64,000 nt of DNA from Embleya hyalina (GCF_003967355.1 NZ_BIFH01000033.1:1-64000), one strand, 5' to 3'; numbered from the stretch's first letter, positions 35,145 to 46,133 are shown. Notes: generated by a model not told the origin, from the sequence alone. Numbers and translations are program-made.

Positions 35145-36239
35145 ATGGACCTCGCATTCATTCCCAGCCCCTCGCGCGGACAGATCGACCTCGGTCCGAT
35201 CCCGCTGCGCGGCTACGCGCTGTGCATCATCCTCGGTGTCGTCCTCGCGATCTGGCTCGGCGAGCGACGCTGGGTCGCCCGCGGCGGTCGCGCCGGCACG
35301 GTCGGCGACATCGCCGTGTGGATGGTGCCCTTCGGCCTCGTCGGAGGCCGCCTCTACCACGTCGTCACCACGCCGGAGCCGTACTTCGGCGACGGCGGCG
35401 ACCCCATGCAGGCGTTCGCCGTCTGGAAGGGCGGCCTCGGCATCTGGGGGGCCATCGCGCTCGGCGCGGTGGGCGCCTGGATCGGCTGCCGGCGCCGGGG
35501 CATCCCGCTGCCCGCGCTGGCCGACGCGCTCGCCCCGGGCATCGTGCTCGCCCAGGCGGTGGGCCGCTGGGGCAACTGGTTCAACCAGGAGCTCTACGGC
35601 CGCGAGACGGACGTGCCGTGGGCGGTGAAGATCGACGGCGACCACAACGTGATCGACCCCGGCCAGAGCGGCACCTTCCACCCGACGTTCCTGTACGAGT
35701 CGTTGTGGTGCGTCGGCGTCGCGGTGCTGGTGATCTGGGCCGACCGCCGCTTCAAGCTGGGCCACGGCCGGGCGTTCGCGCTCTACGTCGCGGGCTACAC
35801 GGTGGGCCGGTTCTGGATCGAATACATGCGCGTCGACGACGCCGAACACGTGCTCGGCATGCGGCTCAACAACTGGACGGCGATCCTCGTCTTCGCCGGC
35901 GCCCTCGCCTACATCTGGATCTCGGCCCGCAAGCACCCCGGCCGCGAGGCCCCGGAGACGCTGCGCGGACACGACCCGGAGGGCGGGGACGACGCGGAGG
36001 CGGCCGGGACGGACGCGGACGCGAAGGCGGTCGACGCGGATCCGGTCGACGCGGATCCGGAGCGGACCGACGCGGACGCCGAGAAGGGCGCTTCCGTCGA
36101 CCTCGGCAAGCCCGACCGCTCCGCCCCCGGCGACGCCGAGGCGGACGCGGACGCGGCGGCGACCGACGCCGAGCCCGGCCCGGACGACGCCGGGGAGCAC
36201 GCCGGCTCCGGCCCGCGCGAGGCCGCCGACAAGGGCTGA
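35145..36239 (+). CDS. lgt: Prolipoprotein diacylglyceryl transferase
   Basis: Membrane enzyme that adds diacylglycerol to the lipobox Cys of prolipoproteins such as LivK in this window. The 364-aa protein has about seven membrane helices and the Lgt signature GRWGNWFNQELYG (residues 140-152), plus LRGYALCIILGVV near the start and GRFWIEYMRVD near the end of the core. Residues after about 265 form a long acidic Asp/Ala-rich tail absent from E. coli Lgt, containing a 15-bp tandem DNA repeat at 36029-36058. TAGCGT at 35129-35134 is a possible -10. Confidence 0.93.
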   Translation: MDLAFIPSPSRGQIDLGPIPLRGYALCIILGVVLAIWLGERRWVARGGRAGTVGDIAVWMVPFGLVGGRLYHVVTTPEPYFGDGGDPMQAFAVWKGGLGIWGAIALGAVGAWIGCRRRGIPLPALADALAPGIVLAQAVGRWGNWFNQELYGRETDVPWAVKIDGDHNVIDPGQSGTFHPTFLYESLWCVGVAVLVIWADRRFKLGHGRAFALYVAGYTVGRFWIEYMRVDDAEHVLGMRLNNWTAILVFAGALAYIWISARKHPGREAPETLRGHDPEGGDDAEAAGTDADAKAVDADPVDADPERTDADAEKGASVDLGKPDRSAPGDAEADADAAATDAEPGPDDAGEHAGSGPREAADKG

Positions 36240-36261
36240 CCGCAGCGCGCCCGCGAAGGCC

Positions 36262-36293
36262 GTCCGAACCCGCGCCCACCTGCGGGTTCGGAC
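36262..36293 (+). terminator. Terminator hairpin after lgt
   Basis: A perfect 12-bp stem (36262-36273 with 36282-36293) with an 8-nt loop stands 22 bp after the lgt stop, followed shortly by CTTT. Confidence 0.8.
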
Positions 36294-36370
36294 AGCCTTT
36301 CCTGGCCGGCGGCACCCGGCGGCGAAACGGTAGCGTCGTGGCCCCAGCGTGACGAGAGGGCCGAACGACC

Positions 36371-37120
36371 GTGAAGACCAGCCACATAGCCGCCGAGGTG
36401 CCCGACCCCGCTCCGGAGCTCGGACACCAGGACGGCGTCGACCACACCCACCGCGACATCGGCGGCGGCTGGCTGCGCCCGGCCGTGTTCGGCGCGATGG
36501 ACGGACTGGTCTCCAACTTCGCGCTCATCTCCGGCATCGTCGGCAGCGACGCGACCCCCAGGACCGTCGTGGTCACCGGCCTGGCCGGCCTGGCCGGCGG
36601 CGCCTTCTCGATGGCGGCGGGGGAGTACACCTCGGTCGCCTCCCAGGCGGAACTGGCCCGCGCCGAGGTCGAGGTCGAACGCCGCGAACTGTGCCGCAGC
36701 CCCGAGGCCGAACAGCGCGAACTGGCCGAGCTGTACATCGCCCGCGGCCTGGACGAGGACCTGGCCGTCGAGGTGGCCCGGCAACTCTCCCGCGACCCCG
36801 AGCTGGCCCTGGAGATCCACGCCCGCGAGGAACTGGGCGTCGACCCGCACGACCTGCCCTCGCCGTGGCTGGCGGCGGGCTCCTCGTTCGGCTTCTTCGC
36901 GATCGGCGCGCTGCTCCCCCTGCTGCCCTACCTGCTCGGCGCGACCACCCTCGCGCCCGCGCTGATCCTGACGGCGCTCGGCCTGTTCGGCGCCGGCGCC
37001 GTGGTCTCCCGGGTCACCGCCCGGCCGTGGTGGTTCGGCGGAACCCGCCAGTTGGTGCTCGGCGCGGCCGCGGGCGGACTCACCTACCTGCTCGGCCTGC
37101 TGATCGGGCAACAGGTCTAG
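36371..37120 (+). CDS. VIT1/CCC1 family transporter
   Basis: 249-aa membrane protein of the vacuolar iron transporter family, likely exporting iron or manganese. The first helix carries the conserved RPAVFGAMDGLVSNFALISGIVG. A second segment, GGAFSMAAGEYTSVASQAEL, is followed by a soluble Glu-rich helical region (about residues 90-165), which in eukaryotic relatives binds metal. Three C-terminal helices complete the fold. GTG 36371 is the start. A possible -10 (TAGCGT) lies near 36331. Confidence 0.85.
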   Translation: MKTSHIAAEVPDPAPELGHQDGVDHTHRDIGGGWLRPAVFGAMDGLVSNFALISGIVGSDATPRTVVVTGLAGLAGGAFSMAAGEYTSVASQAELARAEVEVERRELCRSPEAEQRELAELYIARGLDEDLAVEVARQLSRDPELALEIHAREELGVDPHDLPSPWLAAGSSFGFFAIGALLPLLPYLLGATTLAPALILTALGLFGAGAVVSRVTARPWWFGGTRQLVLGAAAGGLTYLLGLLIGQQV

Positions 37121-37445
37121 CGGGCGCCCGCCACGTGAACGCGGCGTGAGGTGTCCGTAACCTCCGCGTAGCCCGGCGACCCCACCCGGAAACCAACCGC
37201 CATAACGGTCCGAGACGTGCGGTTTCGTCACCCGGATGGTCGGGAATGAGCCACCCGATATGCCAAGGCGACCGGCGCGGCGCAGCGCTGGAAAGCCGGG
37301 CCGAATCACCCTGACGACCGCATGGTGAGACGGGTTTGTCCCGGGTTCCGGATAGACGTACTGATCGTGTAACCTGCACGAAATCGCAGAGGGCCAACGT
37401 CGTCCCTGTTGCGCACCACACGCCACGACGACGACGGGAGCGCCC
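37121..37445 (+). promoter_or_regulatory. gltB upstream region
   Basis: A 325-bp interval with no supported gene. It should contain the gltBD promoter; TAACCT at 37370-37375 is a candidate -10 with only a weak -35 at 18 bp. GAAACC (37189-37194) and GGTTTC (37221-37226) form a distant inverted pair that might be regulator half-sites. I could not match a GlnR box with confidence. Confidence 0.4.
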
Positions 37446-40400
37446 ATGCCTCCTGCCATGCCCGCATCCTCGGGCCCCCTCTTCTCCGCGATTCCCGCGG
37501 CCCAGGGGTTGTACGACCCCCGTAACGAGCACGACGCCTGCGGTGTCGGATTCGTGGCCACGCTCACCGGCGAGCCCAGCCACGACATCGTCGACCAGGC
37601 GCTGACCGTCCTGCGCAACATGGAACACCGCGGCGCCACCGGCGCCGAGCCCGACACCGGCGACGGCGCGGGCATCCTGATCCAGGTCCCCGACGCCTTC
37701 CTGCGCGAGACGGCCGGCTTCGCGCTGCCCGCCGCCGGAAGCTACGCGGTCGGCATCGCCTTCCTGCCCGACGACGACGTGCACGCGGGCCGCGCCAAGT
37801 CCTCCATCGAGCGCATCGCCGCCGAGGAGAACCTGCGCGTGCTCGGCTGGCGCGAGGTGCCCACCACGCCCGGCCTGGTCGGCAACGGCGCCCGCGCGAC
37901 GATGCCGCGCTTCGCCCAACTGTTCGTCGCCGGCGTCGACGACACCGCCACCGGGATCGCCCTCGACCGGCTCGCCTTCGCGCTGCGCAAGCGCGCCGAG
38001 CGGGAGGTCGAGGTCTACTTCGCCTCGCTGTCCGCGCGCACCCTCGTCTACAAGGGCATGCTCACCACGGGGCAGCTGGAGCCGTTCTTCCCGGACCTGT
38101 CGGACCGGCGCCTGGCGTCCGCGATCGGCCTCGTGCACTCGCGGTTCTCCACCAACACCTTCCCGGCCTGGCCGCTCGCCCACCCGTACCGCTTCATCGC
38201 GCACAACGGCGAGATCAACACGGTCAAGGGCAACCGCAACTGGATGGCCGCGCGCGAGTCCATGCTCGCCACCGACCTCATCCCCGGCGACCTCGGCCGG
38301 CTGTACCCGATCTGCACGCCCGACGCGTCCGACTCGGCGTCCTTCGACGAGGTCCTGGAACTGCTCCACCTCGGCGGCCGGCCGCTGCCGCACGCCGTGC
38401 TGATGATGATCCCCGAGGCGTGGGAGAACCACGCCACGATGGACGACGCCCGGCGCGCCTTCTACAAGTTCCACGCCACCGTGATGGAGCCGTGGGACGG
38501 CCCGGCCTGCGTCACCTTCACCGACGGCAGCCTGATCGGCGCCGTCCTGGACCGCAACGGCCTGCGGCCCTCGCGCTACTGGGTCACCGACGACGGCCTG
38601 GTCGTGCTCTCCTCCGAGGTCGGCGTCCTGGACATCGACCCCGCCAGGATCGTCCGCAAGGGCCGGCTCCAGCCCGGCCGGATGTTCCTGGTCGACACCG
38701 AGGCCCGGCGGATCGTCGAGGACGACGAGATCAAGACCGCGCTCGCCGCCGAACACCCCTACCAGGAATGGCTGCACGGCGGCCTGATCAACCTGGAGGA
38801 CCTGCCCGAGCGCGAGCACGTCGTGCACACGCACGCCTCCGTCTCGCGCCGCCAGCAGACCTTCGGCTACACCGAGGAAGAACTGCGCGTCATCCTCGCG
38901 CCGATGGCCCGCGCCGGCGGCGAACCGCTCGGCTCGATGGGCACCGACAGCCCCATCGCCGCGCTCTCCGCCAAGCCCCGGCTGCTGTTCGACTACTTCG
39001 TGCAGCTCTTCGCCCAGGTCACCAACCCGCCGCTGGACGCGATCCGGGAGGAACTGGTCACCGCGCTCGGCAGCTTCGTCGGCCCCGAGGGCAACCTCCT
39101 CGACGCCCAGCCCGCCGACTGCCGCAACGTCGTACTGCCCTTCCCGGTGCTGGACAACGACGAACTCGCCAAGCTCATCCACATCAACCTCGACGGCGAC
39201 CAGCCCGGCCTGAAGGCCGTCACCATCTCCGGGCTCTACCCGGTCGACGGCGGCGGCACGGCGCTGGCCAAGCGACTCGAGGAGATCCGCGCCGAGGCCA
39301 CCCGCGCGATCGCCGACGGCGCCCGCATCGTGGTGCTGTCCGACCGCCACTCCGACGCCGAACACGCGCCGATCCCCTCGCTGTTGCTCACCTCCGCCGT
39401 ACACCACCACCTGATCCGGACCAAGACCCGGACCCGGGTCGGGCTGATCGTCGAGGCCGGCGACGTCCGCGAGGTGCACCACATCGCGCTGCTGATCGGC
39501 TACGGCGCGGCCGCGGTCAACCCCTACCTGGCCATGGAATCCGTCGAGGACCTGGTCCGCGAGGGCGTCTTCCTCAGCGACATCGCCCCCGAACAGGCGA
39601 TCCGCAACCTGATCAAGGCGCTCGGCAAGGGCGTGCTCAAGGTGATGTCCAAGATGGGCATCTCCACCGTCGCCTCCTACCGCGGCGCCCAGGTGTTCGA
39701 AGCCATCGGCCTCGCCGAGGACTTCGTCGCCGAATACTTCACCGGCACCACCAGCAAGCTCGGCGGCATCGGCCTCGACATCGTCGCCGAGGAGGTCGCC
39801 CGCCGGCACGCCAAGGCCTACCCGCCCACCGGCATCGCGCCCTCGCACCGCCGGCTGGAGATCGGCGGCGAGTACCAGTGGCGCCGCGAGGGTGAACCGC
39901 ACCTGTTCGACCCGGAGACCGTCTTCCGGCTCCAGCACTCCACCCGGACCCGCCGCTACGACATCTTCAAGAAGTACACCGCGCGCGTGGACGAGCAGTC
40001 CCGGCGCCTGATGACCCTGCGCGGCCTGTTCGGCTTCCGCGACGGCGTGCGCGAGCCCGTCCCGATCGACGAGGTCGAACCGATCTCCGAGATCGTCAAG
40101 CGGTTCTCCACCGGCGCGATGTCCTACGGCTCCATCTCGATGGAGGCGCACCAGACGCTCGCCATCGCGATGAACCGGCTCGGCGGCAAGTCCAACACCG
40201 GCGAGGGCGGCGAGGACCCCGAGCGGCTCCACGACCCCGAGCGGCGCTCGGCGATCAAGCAGGTCGCCTCCGGGCGCTTCGGCGTCACCAGCGAATACCT
40301 GGTCAACGCCGACGACATCCAGATCAAGATGGCCCAGGGCGCCAAGCCCGGCGAGGGCGGCCAACTGCCCGGGCACAAGGTGTACCCGTGGGTCGCCCGC

Positions 40401-42008
40401 ACCCGGCACTCCACCCCCGGCGTCGGCCTCATCTCGCCGCCGCCGCACCACGACATCTACTCCATCGAAGACCTCGCCCAGCTCATCCACGACCTCAAGA
40501 ACGCCAACCCCGCGGCCCGAGTGCACGTCAAGCTCGTCGCCGAGGTCGGCGTCGGCACGGTCGCGGCGGGCGTGTCCAAGGCGCACGCCGACGTGGTGCT
40601 CATCTCCGGACACGACGGCGGCACCGGCGCCTCGCCGCTCACCTCGCTCAAGCACGCGGGCGGCCCGTGGGAACTCGGCCTCGCCGAGACCCAGCAGACG
40701 CTGCTGCTCAACGGCCTGCGCGACCGCATCGTGGTGCAGACCGACGGCCAGCTCAAGACCGGGCGCGACGTGCTCGTCGCGGCGCTGCTCGGCGCCGAGG
40801 AATACGGCTTCGCCACCGCGCCGCTCGTGGTCTCCGGCTGCGTGATGATGCGCGTGTGCCACCTCGACACCTGCCCCGTCGGCGTCGCCACGCAAAACCC
40901 CGTACTGCGCGAGCGGTACAGCGGCCAGGCCGACCACGTGGTCAACTTCTTCGAGTTCATCGCCGAGGAGGTCCGCGAACTGCTCGCCGAACTCGGCTTC
41001 CGCACCCTGGAAGAGGCCGTCGGCCACGCCGAACTCCTGGACACCGCAGCGGCGATCGAACACTGGAAGGCCGAAGGGCTCGACCTCGCACCGCTGTTCC
41101 ACGTGCCCGCGCTGCCCGAGGGCGCCGCCCTGCACCGCACCGGCCCGCAGGACCACGGACTGGCCAAGGCGCTGGACAACCAGCTCATCCAGCTCAGCGC
41201 CGACGCGCTCGAGCACGGGGAGAAGGTCGTCCTCGACCTGCCGGTGCAAAACACCAACCGCACCGTCGGCACGATGCTCGGCCACCAGGTCACCAAGCGC
41301 TACCGCGGCGCCGGACTGCCCGACGACACCATCGACATCACGCTCACCGGCTCCGCCGGCCAGTCGTTCGGCGCGTTCGTGCCCAAGGGCATCACCCTGC
41401 GGCTCGAAGGCGACGGCAACGACTACGTCGGCAAGGGCCTGTCCGGCGGCCGGATCATCGTCCGGCCCCACCGCGCCGCGACCTTCGCCGCCGAGGACAA
41501 CATCATCGCCGGCAACGTGATCGGCTACGGCGCCACCGGCGGCGAGATCTACCTGCGCGGCGTCGTCGGCGAACGCTTCTGCGTGCGCAACTCCGGCGCC
41601 ACCGCCGTCGTCGAAGGCGTCGGCGACCACGGCTGCGAATACATGACCGGCGGCCGGGCCGTCGTACTCGGCCGCACCGGCCGCAACTTCGCGGCCGGCA
41701 TGTCGGGCGGCATCGCCTATCTCCTCGACGCCGACCCGAACAACATCAACACCGAACTCGTGGGCGTCGAGGACCTCGACGCCACCGACCGCGCCGAACT
41801 GCACGACGTTGTGCGCCGGCACCACGAGGAGACCGGCTCGGCCGTCGCCGAAGCCCTGCTCTCCGACTGGGACGCCGCCTCCCGGCGCTTCACCAAGATC
41901 CTGCCCAGGGACTACAAGGCAGTGCTCGCCGCCAAGGACGCCGCCGAGCGAGCCGGTCTCCCCGAGACCGAGATCGTCCAGAAGATGATGGAGGCGGTTC
42001 ATGGCTGA
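37446..42008 (+). CDS. gltB: Glutamate synthase, large subunit
   Basis: NADPH-dependent GOGAT large chain, converting glutamine and 2-oxoglutarate to two glutamates together with GltD. The 1520-aa length is normal. A propeptide of 31 residues precedes the N-terminal nucleophile C32 in [10 protein letters not shown], which must be exposed by cleavage. The amidotransferase, central, FMN-binding synthase and beta-helical GXGXG domains follow in order. The 3Fe-4S cysteines are in [15 protein letters not shown] (C-x5-C-x4-C). The last eight bases overlap gltD. Confidence 0.96.
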   Translation: MPPAMPASSGPLFSAIPAAQGLYDPRNEHDACGVGFVATLTGEPSHDIVDQALTVLRNMEHRGATGAEPDTGDGAGILIQVPDAFLRETAGFALPAAGSYAVGIAFLPDDDVHAGRAKSSIERIAAEENLRVLGWREVPTTPGLVGNGARATMPRFAQLFVAGVDDTATGIALDRLAFALRKRAEREVEVYFASLSARTLVYKGMLTTGQLEPFFPDLSDRRLASAIGLVHSRFSTNTFPAWPLAHPYRFIAHNGEINTVKGNRNWMAARESMLATDLIPGDLGRLYPICTPDASDSASFDEVLELLHLGGRPLPHAVLMMIPEAWENHATMDDARRAFYKFHATVMEPWDGPACVTFTDGSLIGAVLDRNGLRPSRYWVTDDGLVVLSSEVGVLDIDPARIVRKGRLQPGRMFLVDTEARRIVEDDEIKTALAAEHPYQEWLHGGLINLEDLPEREHVVHTHASVSRRQQTFGYTEEELRVILAPMARAGGEPLGSMGTDSPIAALSAKPRLLFDYFVQLFAQVTNPPLDAIREELVTALGSFVGPEGNLLDAQPADCRNVVLPFPVLDNDELAKLIHINLDGDQPGLKAVTISGLYPVDGGGTALAKRLEEIRAEATRAIADGARIVVLSDRHSDAEHAPIPSLLLTSAVHHHLIRTKTRTRVGLIVEAGDVREVHHIALLIGYGAAAVNPYLAMESVEDLVREGVFLSDIAPEQAIRNLIKALGKGVLKVMSKMGISTVASYRGAQVFEAIGLAEDFVAEYFTGTTSKLGGIGLDIVAEEVARRHAKAYPPTGIAPSHRRLEIGGEYQWRREGEPHLFDPETVFRLQHSTRTRRYDIFKKYTARVDEQSRRLMTLRGLFGFRDGVREPVPIDEVEPISEIVKRFSTGAMSYGSISMEAHQTLAIAMNRLGGKSNTGEGGEDPERLHDPERRSAIKQVASGRFGVTSEYLVNADDIQIKMAQGAKPGEGGQLPGHKVYPWVARTRHSTPGVGLISPPPHHDIYSIEDLAQLIHDLKNANPAARVHVKLVAEVGVGTVAAGVSKAHADVVLISGHDGGTGASPLTSLKHAGGPWELGLAETQQTLLLNGLRDRIVVQTDGQLKTGRDVLVAALLGAEEYGFATAPLVVSGCVMMRVCHLDTCPVGVATQNPVLRERYSGQADHVVNFFEFIAEEVRELLAELGFRTLEEAVGHAELLDTAAAIEHWKAEGLDLAPLFHVPALPEGAALHRTGPQDHGLAKALDNQLIQLSADALEHGEKVVLDLPVQNTNRTVGTMLGHQVTKRYRGAGLPDDTIDITLTGSAGQSFGAFVPKGITLRLEGDGNDYVGKGLSGGRIIVRPHRAATFAAEDNIIAGNVIGYGATGGEIYLRGVVGERFCVRNSGATAVVEGVGDHGCEYMTGGRAVVLGRTGRNFAAGMSGGIAYLLDADPNNINTELVGVEDLDATDRAELHDVVRRHHEETGSAVAEALLSDWDAASRRFTKILPRDYKAVLAAKDAAERAGLPETEIVQKMMEAVHG

Positions 42009-43461
42009 CCCGAAGGGCTTTTTGACCACGCCCCAACAGCTCGGCACGCGGCGCCCCGTCGACGTGCGCATCCGGGACTGGAAGGAGGTGTACGAGGAGC
42101 GCACGCTGCTCCCGATCATCACCGAACAGGCCGGCCGCTGCATGGACTGCGGCATCCCGTTCTGCCACAACGGCTGCCCGCTGGGGAACATCATCCCCGA
42201 GTGGAACGACCTGGTCTGGCGCGACGACTGGCAGGCGGCGAGCGAACGCCTGCACGCCACCAACAACTTCCCGGAGTTCACCGGGCGGCTCTGCCCCGCG
42301 CCGTGCGAGGCCGCCTGCGTGCTCGGCATCAACCAGGCGCCGGTCACCATCAAGAACGTCGAGGTCTCGATCATCGACCGGGCGTGGGACGACAACAACG
42401 TCGCCCCGCAGCCACCGGACCGGCTCTCCGGCAAGACCGTCGCGGTGATCGGCTCCGGCCCCGCCGGCCTCGCCGTGGCCCAGCAGCTCACCCGCGCCGG
42501 GCACACCGTGGCCGTCTACGAGCGGGCCGACCGGATCGGCGGACTGCTGCGCTACGGCATCCCCGAATTCAAGATGGAGAAGCGGCACATCAACCGGCGC
42601 ATCGAACAGATGCGCGCGGAGGGCACCAAGTTCTACACCGGCATGCAGATCGGCACCGACCTGGACGCGGCCAAGCTGCGCCGGCGCTACGACGCGGTGG
42701 TGATCGCGGCCGGCGCCACCGCCGCGCGCGACCTGCCGATCCCCGGACGCGAGTTCGGCGGCGTGCACCAGGCGATGGAATACCTGCCGTTCGCCAACAA
42801 GGTGCAGGAGGGCGACCTCGTCGCCTCGCCGATCGACGTGGCCGGCAAGCACGTGGTGATCATCGGCGGCGGGGACACCGGCGCCGACTGCCTGGGCACC
42901 GCGCACCGCCAGGGCGCGGCCTCGGTCACCCAGCTGGAGATCATGCCCCGGCCCTCGGAGGAGCGGCCCGCCGCGCAGCCGTGGCCGACCTACCCGATGA
43001 CCTATCGGGTGGCCAGCGCGCACGAGGAGGGCGGCGAGCGCGTCTACGCCGTCAACACGCAGGAGTTCGTGGGCGGCGAGGACGGGCGCGTCAGGGCGCT
43101 CAAGCTGGTCGAGGTGGTGTTCGAGGACGGCCGCTTCGTGCCGGTGCCCGGCAGCGAGCGGGAGATCCCGGCCGACTTCGTCTTCCTGGCGATGGGCTTC
43201 ACCGGGACGGACCGCTCCAACGGGCTGGTCGAGCAGCTGGGCCTGGCCCTGGACGAGCGCGGCAACGTGGCGCGCGACGAGGCGTTCGCGACCAACGTGG
43301 ACGGCGTGTTCGTGGCCGGCGACGCCGGACGCGGGCAGTCGCTGATCGTCTGGGCGATCGCCGAGGGCCGCTCGTGCGCGGCGGCGGTGGACGGCTGGCT
43401 GACCGGCGGGACCAACCTGCCTTCGCCGATCCGGCCGACCGATCGACCGCTCACGGTGTGA
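42001..43461 (+). CDS. gltD: Glutamate synthase, small subunit
   Basis: FAD and 4Fe-4S protein that passes electrons from NADPH to GltB. The 486-aa protein has N-terminal cluster cysteines in [16 protein letters not shown] and [10 protein letters not shown], the FAD-binding [14 protein letters not shown], the NADPH-binding [13 protein letters not shown], and the C-terminal FAD segment [25 protein letters not shown]. It overlaps gltB by eight bases and ends at a strong hairpin. Confidence 0.96.
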   Translation: MADPKGFLTTPQQLGTRRPVDVRIRDWKEVYEERTLLPIITEQAGRCMDCGIPFCHNGCPLGNIIPEWNDLVWRDDWQAASERLHATNNFPEFTGRLCPAPCEAACVLGINQAPVTIKNVEVSIIDRAWDDNNVAPQPPDRLSGKTVAVIGSGPAGLAVAQQLTRAGHTVAVYERADRIGGLLRYGIPEFKMEKRHINRRIEQMRAEGTKFYTGMQIGTDLDAAKLRRRYDAVVIAAGATAARDLPIPGREFGGVHQAMEYLPFANKVQEGDLVASPIDVAGKHVVIIGGGDTGADCLGTAHRQGAASVTQLEIMPRPSEERPAAQPWPTYPMTYRVASAHEEGGERVYAVNTQEFVGGEDGRVRALKLVEVVFEDGRFVPVPGSEREIPADFVFLAMGFTGTDRSNGLVEQLGLALDERGNVARDEAFATNVDGVFVAGDAGRGQSLIVWAIAEGRSCAAAVDGWLTGGTNLPSPIRPTDRPLTV

Positions 43462-43516
43462 CGGAGCGCGACCGCACGGGTCGGGATTGAATATGTGACG
43501 AAAGTCGCGTGAACGA

Positions 43517-43546
43517 GAAAGGGCGCCGCCGTTGCGGCGCCCTTTC
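43517..43546 (+). terminator. Terminator hairpin of gltBD
   Basis: A perfect 13-bp stem (43517-43529 with 43534-43546) closes a 4-nt loop; the 3' arm ends in CTTTC. It lies between gltD and pyk. Confidence 0.85.
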
Positions 43547-43619
43547 CGCATGCCGGAAAAGCGCCATATACCGGACGCGGGTACGGCTTACCCAGCGGTA
43601 GGAACTAGGCTTTGGGACC

Positions 43620-45044
43620 ATGCGTCGAGCCAAAATTGTCTGCACCCTGGGTCCTGCCACAAATTCGTATGAACAGATCCGCACGCTGGTCGACGCAGGC
43701 ATGGATGTAGCCCGCTTCAACCTCAGCCACGGCGCGTACGCCGAGCACGAGGAGCGTTATCACCGCGTTCGTCGGGCATCCGACGAAACCGGTCGCAGCG
43801 TCGGCATCCTCGTCGACCTCCAGGGCCCGAAGATCCGCCTGGAGACCTTCGCCGAAGGCCCCGTGCTCCTGGAGCGCGGCGACGAGTTCACGATCACGAC
43901 CGAGGACGTCCCCGGCGACAAGCACGAGGTCGGCACCACCTACAAGGGGCTGACCGCCGACGTCACCAAGGGCGAGCGGATCCTGATCGACGACGGCCGG
44001 GTCACCCTGGAGGTCGTCGACGTCGAGGGCCCGCGCGTGCACACGATCGTCATCGAGGGCGGGATGGTCTCCGACCACAAGGGGCTCAACCTGCCCGGCG
44101 TGGCGGTGAGCGTCCCCGCGCTGTCCGAGAAGGACATCGAGGACCTCAAGTGGGGCCTCGCGCTCGGTGCCGACATGATCGCGCTGTCGTTCGTGCGCGC
44201 CGCGAAGGACATCGAGGACGTCCACAAGATCATGGACGAGGTCGGTGTCCGGCTGCCGGTGATCGCCAAGATCGAGAAGCCGCAGGCGGTGGACAACCTC
44301 GAGGAGATCGTCCACGCCTTCGACGCCATCATGGTCGCCCGCGGCGACCTGGGCGTCGAGATGCCGCTGGAGGCCGTGCCGATCGTGCAAAAGCGCGCGA
44401 TCACGCTGGCCCGGGCCAACGCCAAGCCCGTCATCGTCGCCACCCAGATGCTCGACTCGATGATCAGCGCCTCGCGTCCCACCCGGGCCGAGGCATCCGA
44501 CGTCGCCAACGCCGTCCTGGACGGCACCGACGCGGTGATGCTCTCGGGCGAGACCTCGGTGGGCAAGTATCCGATCGAGACCGTCAAGACCATGGCGCGG
44601 ATCGTGGTCGCGGCGGAGGACTCCACCGCGATGCAGGAGGAGATCCGCACCCTGGCCGGTCCGCGCACACAGGGCGGGGTGATCGCGAAGGCCGCGATCG
44701 AGATCGCCGAGCGGCTCGACGCCAAATACCTGGTCGCGTTCACCCAGAGCGGCGACACGGGTCGCCGGCTGTCGCGCTACCGCTCGATGATCCCGATGCT
44801 GGCCTTCACCCCGGAGCCGGCGGTGCGCAGCCGGCTGGCCCTCACCTGGGGCCTGGAGACCTTCCTCGGCCCGCTGTGCAGCCACACCGACGAGATGGTC
44901 CGTCAGGTGGACGCGGCCCTGCTGGCCATCGGCCGCTGCAAGAAGGGCGACCTGGTCGTCATCACGGCCGGCTCCCCGCCCGGCGTCCCCGGCTCCACCA
45001 ACCTGATCCGCCTGCACCACATAGGAGATCTCCCGACCGAGTAG
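43620..45044 (+). CDS. pyk: Pyruvate kinase
   Basis: Transfers phosphate from PEP to ADP, the last step of glycolysis. The 474-aa sequence shows RRAKIVCTLGPATNS, ARFNLSHG, DLQGPKIRLE, the catalytic Lys block IAKIEKPQAVDNLEEI, MVARGDLGVEMP and MLSGETSVGKYPIETV, plus the C-terminal regulatory domain. TAGGCT (43606-43611) lies eight nucleotides before the ATG and no ribosome binding site is visible, so the mRNA may be leaderless. Confidence 0.96.
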   Translation: MRRAKIVCTLGPATNSYEQIRTLVDAGMDVARFNLSHGAYAEHEERYHRVRRASDETGRSVGILVDLQGPKIRLETFAEGPVLLERGDEFTITTEDVPGDKHEVGTTYKGLTADVTKGERILIDDGRVTLEVVDVEGPRVHTIVIEGGMVSDHKGLNLPGVAVSVPALSEKDIEDLKWGLALGADMIALSFVRAAKDIEDVHKIMDEVGVRLPVIAKIEKPQAVDNLEEIVHAFDAIMVARGDLGVEMPLEAVPIVQKRAITLARANAKPVIVATQMLDSMISASRPTRAEASDVANAVLDGTDAVMLSGETSVGKYPIETVKTMARIVVAAEDSTAMQEEIRTLAGPRTQGGVIAKAAIEIAERLDAKYLVAFTQSGDTGRRLSRYRSMIPMLAFTPEPAVRSRLALTWGLETFLGPLCSHTDEMVRQVDAALLAIGRCKKGDLVVITAGSPPGVPGSTNLIRLHHIGDLPTE

Positions 45045-45064
45045 TGGTCGGCCCTCGCACGACC

Positions 45065-45102
45065 GATGGCCCGTCACCCGCCCCGGCGGATGACGGGCCA
45101 TC
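45065..45102. terminator. Bidirectional terminator between pyk and the LAGLIDADG-type gene
   Basis: A perfect 12-bp stem (45065-45076 with 45091-45102) with a 14-nt loop lies between the two convergent genes and includes part of the stop codon of the minus-strand gene. Confidence 0.75.
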
Positions 45103-45865
45103 AGTATTTGGGCCCCACATGCTCATCCATCAACGCGACGGACGCCCGCCGGGCAACGGAAAGAAGGTTGCTGCGAGCGAATTTCCACTCGACACCGAGT
45201 TCGTCCAGGGTTGTCGTGAGGATGCGCATGATGTCCGTGGATTCGTTGGCGAAGAGGTAGCGCGGGTATTCGTAGCGTTTGCGCTCGCCGGCGACCATGC
45301 GTGTGGTCCAGTTCATGTTCCGGCAGCCGTCCGAGTGGATGAGCCCGCGCACCAGAGCCCAGGGCTCGGCGTGGACGATGTCCTGCTGCCAGGACTCCAG
45401 GATGATCGGGCGCAGGTGTTTGCGGCCGGGGCCGTGCTGGGGGAACAGGCATGGCCAGTGTTGCGAGTAGCGCTTGACGTCCTTGCATCCTTGCCGAGGT
45501 ACGAGGTTCGGTACGGAGCCGGGGAGGACGAGGGTCATGGCGTTCGCGCATTCCTGCATCAGGCCGGGCCAGACGTTCGCGCAAGAGATGGACAGGCTGT
45601 AGGAACGTGGGTGCGCCACGATATGGCCGTCGCCGAGATACAGGCCGAGAAGATAGGAGTACGCCCGACGATCGACGTCGATGTCCTGGCAGCGGAAGCA
45701 GGGGGACCCGCGTCGTGCGGGGAGTTCGCCGTCGCGAAAGCGTTCCATGTGAAGCCAGTAGCCCACTGTCCCCGTAGGGACGCGCAACCGCCGGGCAACC
45801 TCGGCGTTGGGGATGCCTGCCTTCAGCAGGTTGAGCACCTGACGGCGCAGATCAGGATCGTGCAT
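45101..45865 (-). CDS. HTH protein with LAGLIDADG endonuclease-like domain
   Basis: 254-aa protein. Residues 19-42 form a helix-turn-helix of the Sigma-70 r4/resolvase type (NAEVARRLRVPTGTVGYWLH). A C-x-x-C pair follows at 56-59. Two LAGLIDADG-like motifs are visible, YLLGLYLGDG (71-80) and ALVRGLIHSDG (170-180), each with the terminal acidic residue that would bind metal. The gene is free-standing, not inside an intron or intein, and lies 82 bp from tRNA-Leu on the same strand. It could be a homing-type nuclease or, like WhiA, a regulator derived from one. ATG 45865 is the likely start. Confidence 0.7.
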   Translation of the reverse strand: MHDPDLRRQVLNLLKAGIPNAEVARRLRVPTGTVGYWLHMERFRDGELPARRGSPCFRCQDIDVDRRAYSYLLGLYLGDGHIVAHPRSYSLSISCANVWPGLMQECANAMTLVLPGSVPNLVPRQGCKDVKRYSQHWPCLFPQHGPGRKHLRPIILESWQQDIVHAEPWALVRGLIHSDGCRNMNWTTRMVAGERKRYEYPRYLFANESTDIMRILTTTLDELGVEWKFARSNLLSVARRASVALMDEHVGPKY

Positions 45866-45947
45866 GGATCCACGGTGCGCCGCCGGTGCCCACTCGGCCA
45901 GGTGTTCGAGCCGATTTCACCCGAATGGGTGTTCCTGTGATTACCGC

Positions 45948-46033
45948 TGGTACCGGGTGCGGGATTCGAACCCGCAAGCCCTCTCGGGCAGATGGGTTTG
46001 AGCCATCCGCGTATGCCATTCCGCCAACCCGGC
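45948..46033 (-). tRNA. tRNA-Leu (anticodon CAA)
   Basis: 86 nt including an encoded CCA. Acceptor GCCGGGT pairs with ACCCGGT (first pair G-U, others Watson-Crick). The anticodon stem GATGG/CCATC holds loop CTCAAAC, giving anticodon CAA, which reads UUG. A long variable arm (GCCC/GGGC stem) marks a class II tRNA, and the T arm is GCGGG-TTCGAAT-CCCGC. It is transcribed away from the response-regulator gene and towards the LAGLIDADG-type gene. Confidence 0.97.
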
Positions 46034-46133
46034 AAGCAGGGTGATCTCGGTGACCAAAACCCCCTGCCAGGAGAACACCTTACCGCGTCTCGGTACCCTC
46101 GTGTCCGCACCATTTCTCTGATCGAGGAGCCAC

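Noticed and set aside
37189-37226. GlnR box upstream of gltB
   Set aside because: GAAACC and GGTTTC form an inverted pair, but the spacing and flanks do not match the GlnR consensus as I know it.
37080-42506. 1808-aa minus-strand frame opposite gltB
   Set aside because: It is the antisense of a fully recognisable glutamate synthase gene; its composition (Gly, Asp, Val, His, Arg) is typical of antisense GC-rich frames.
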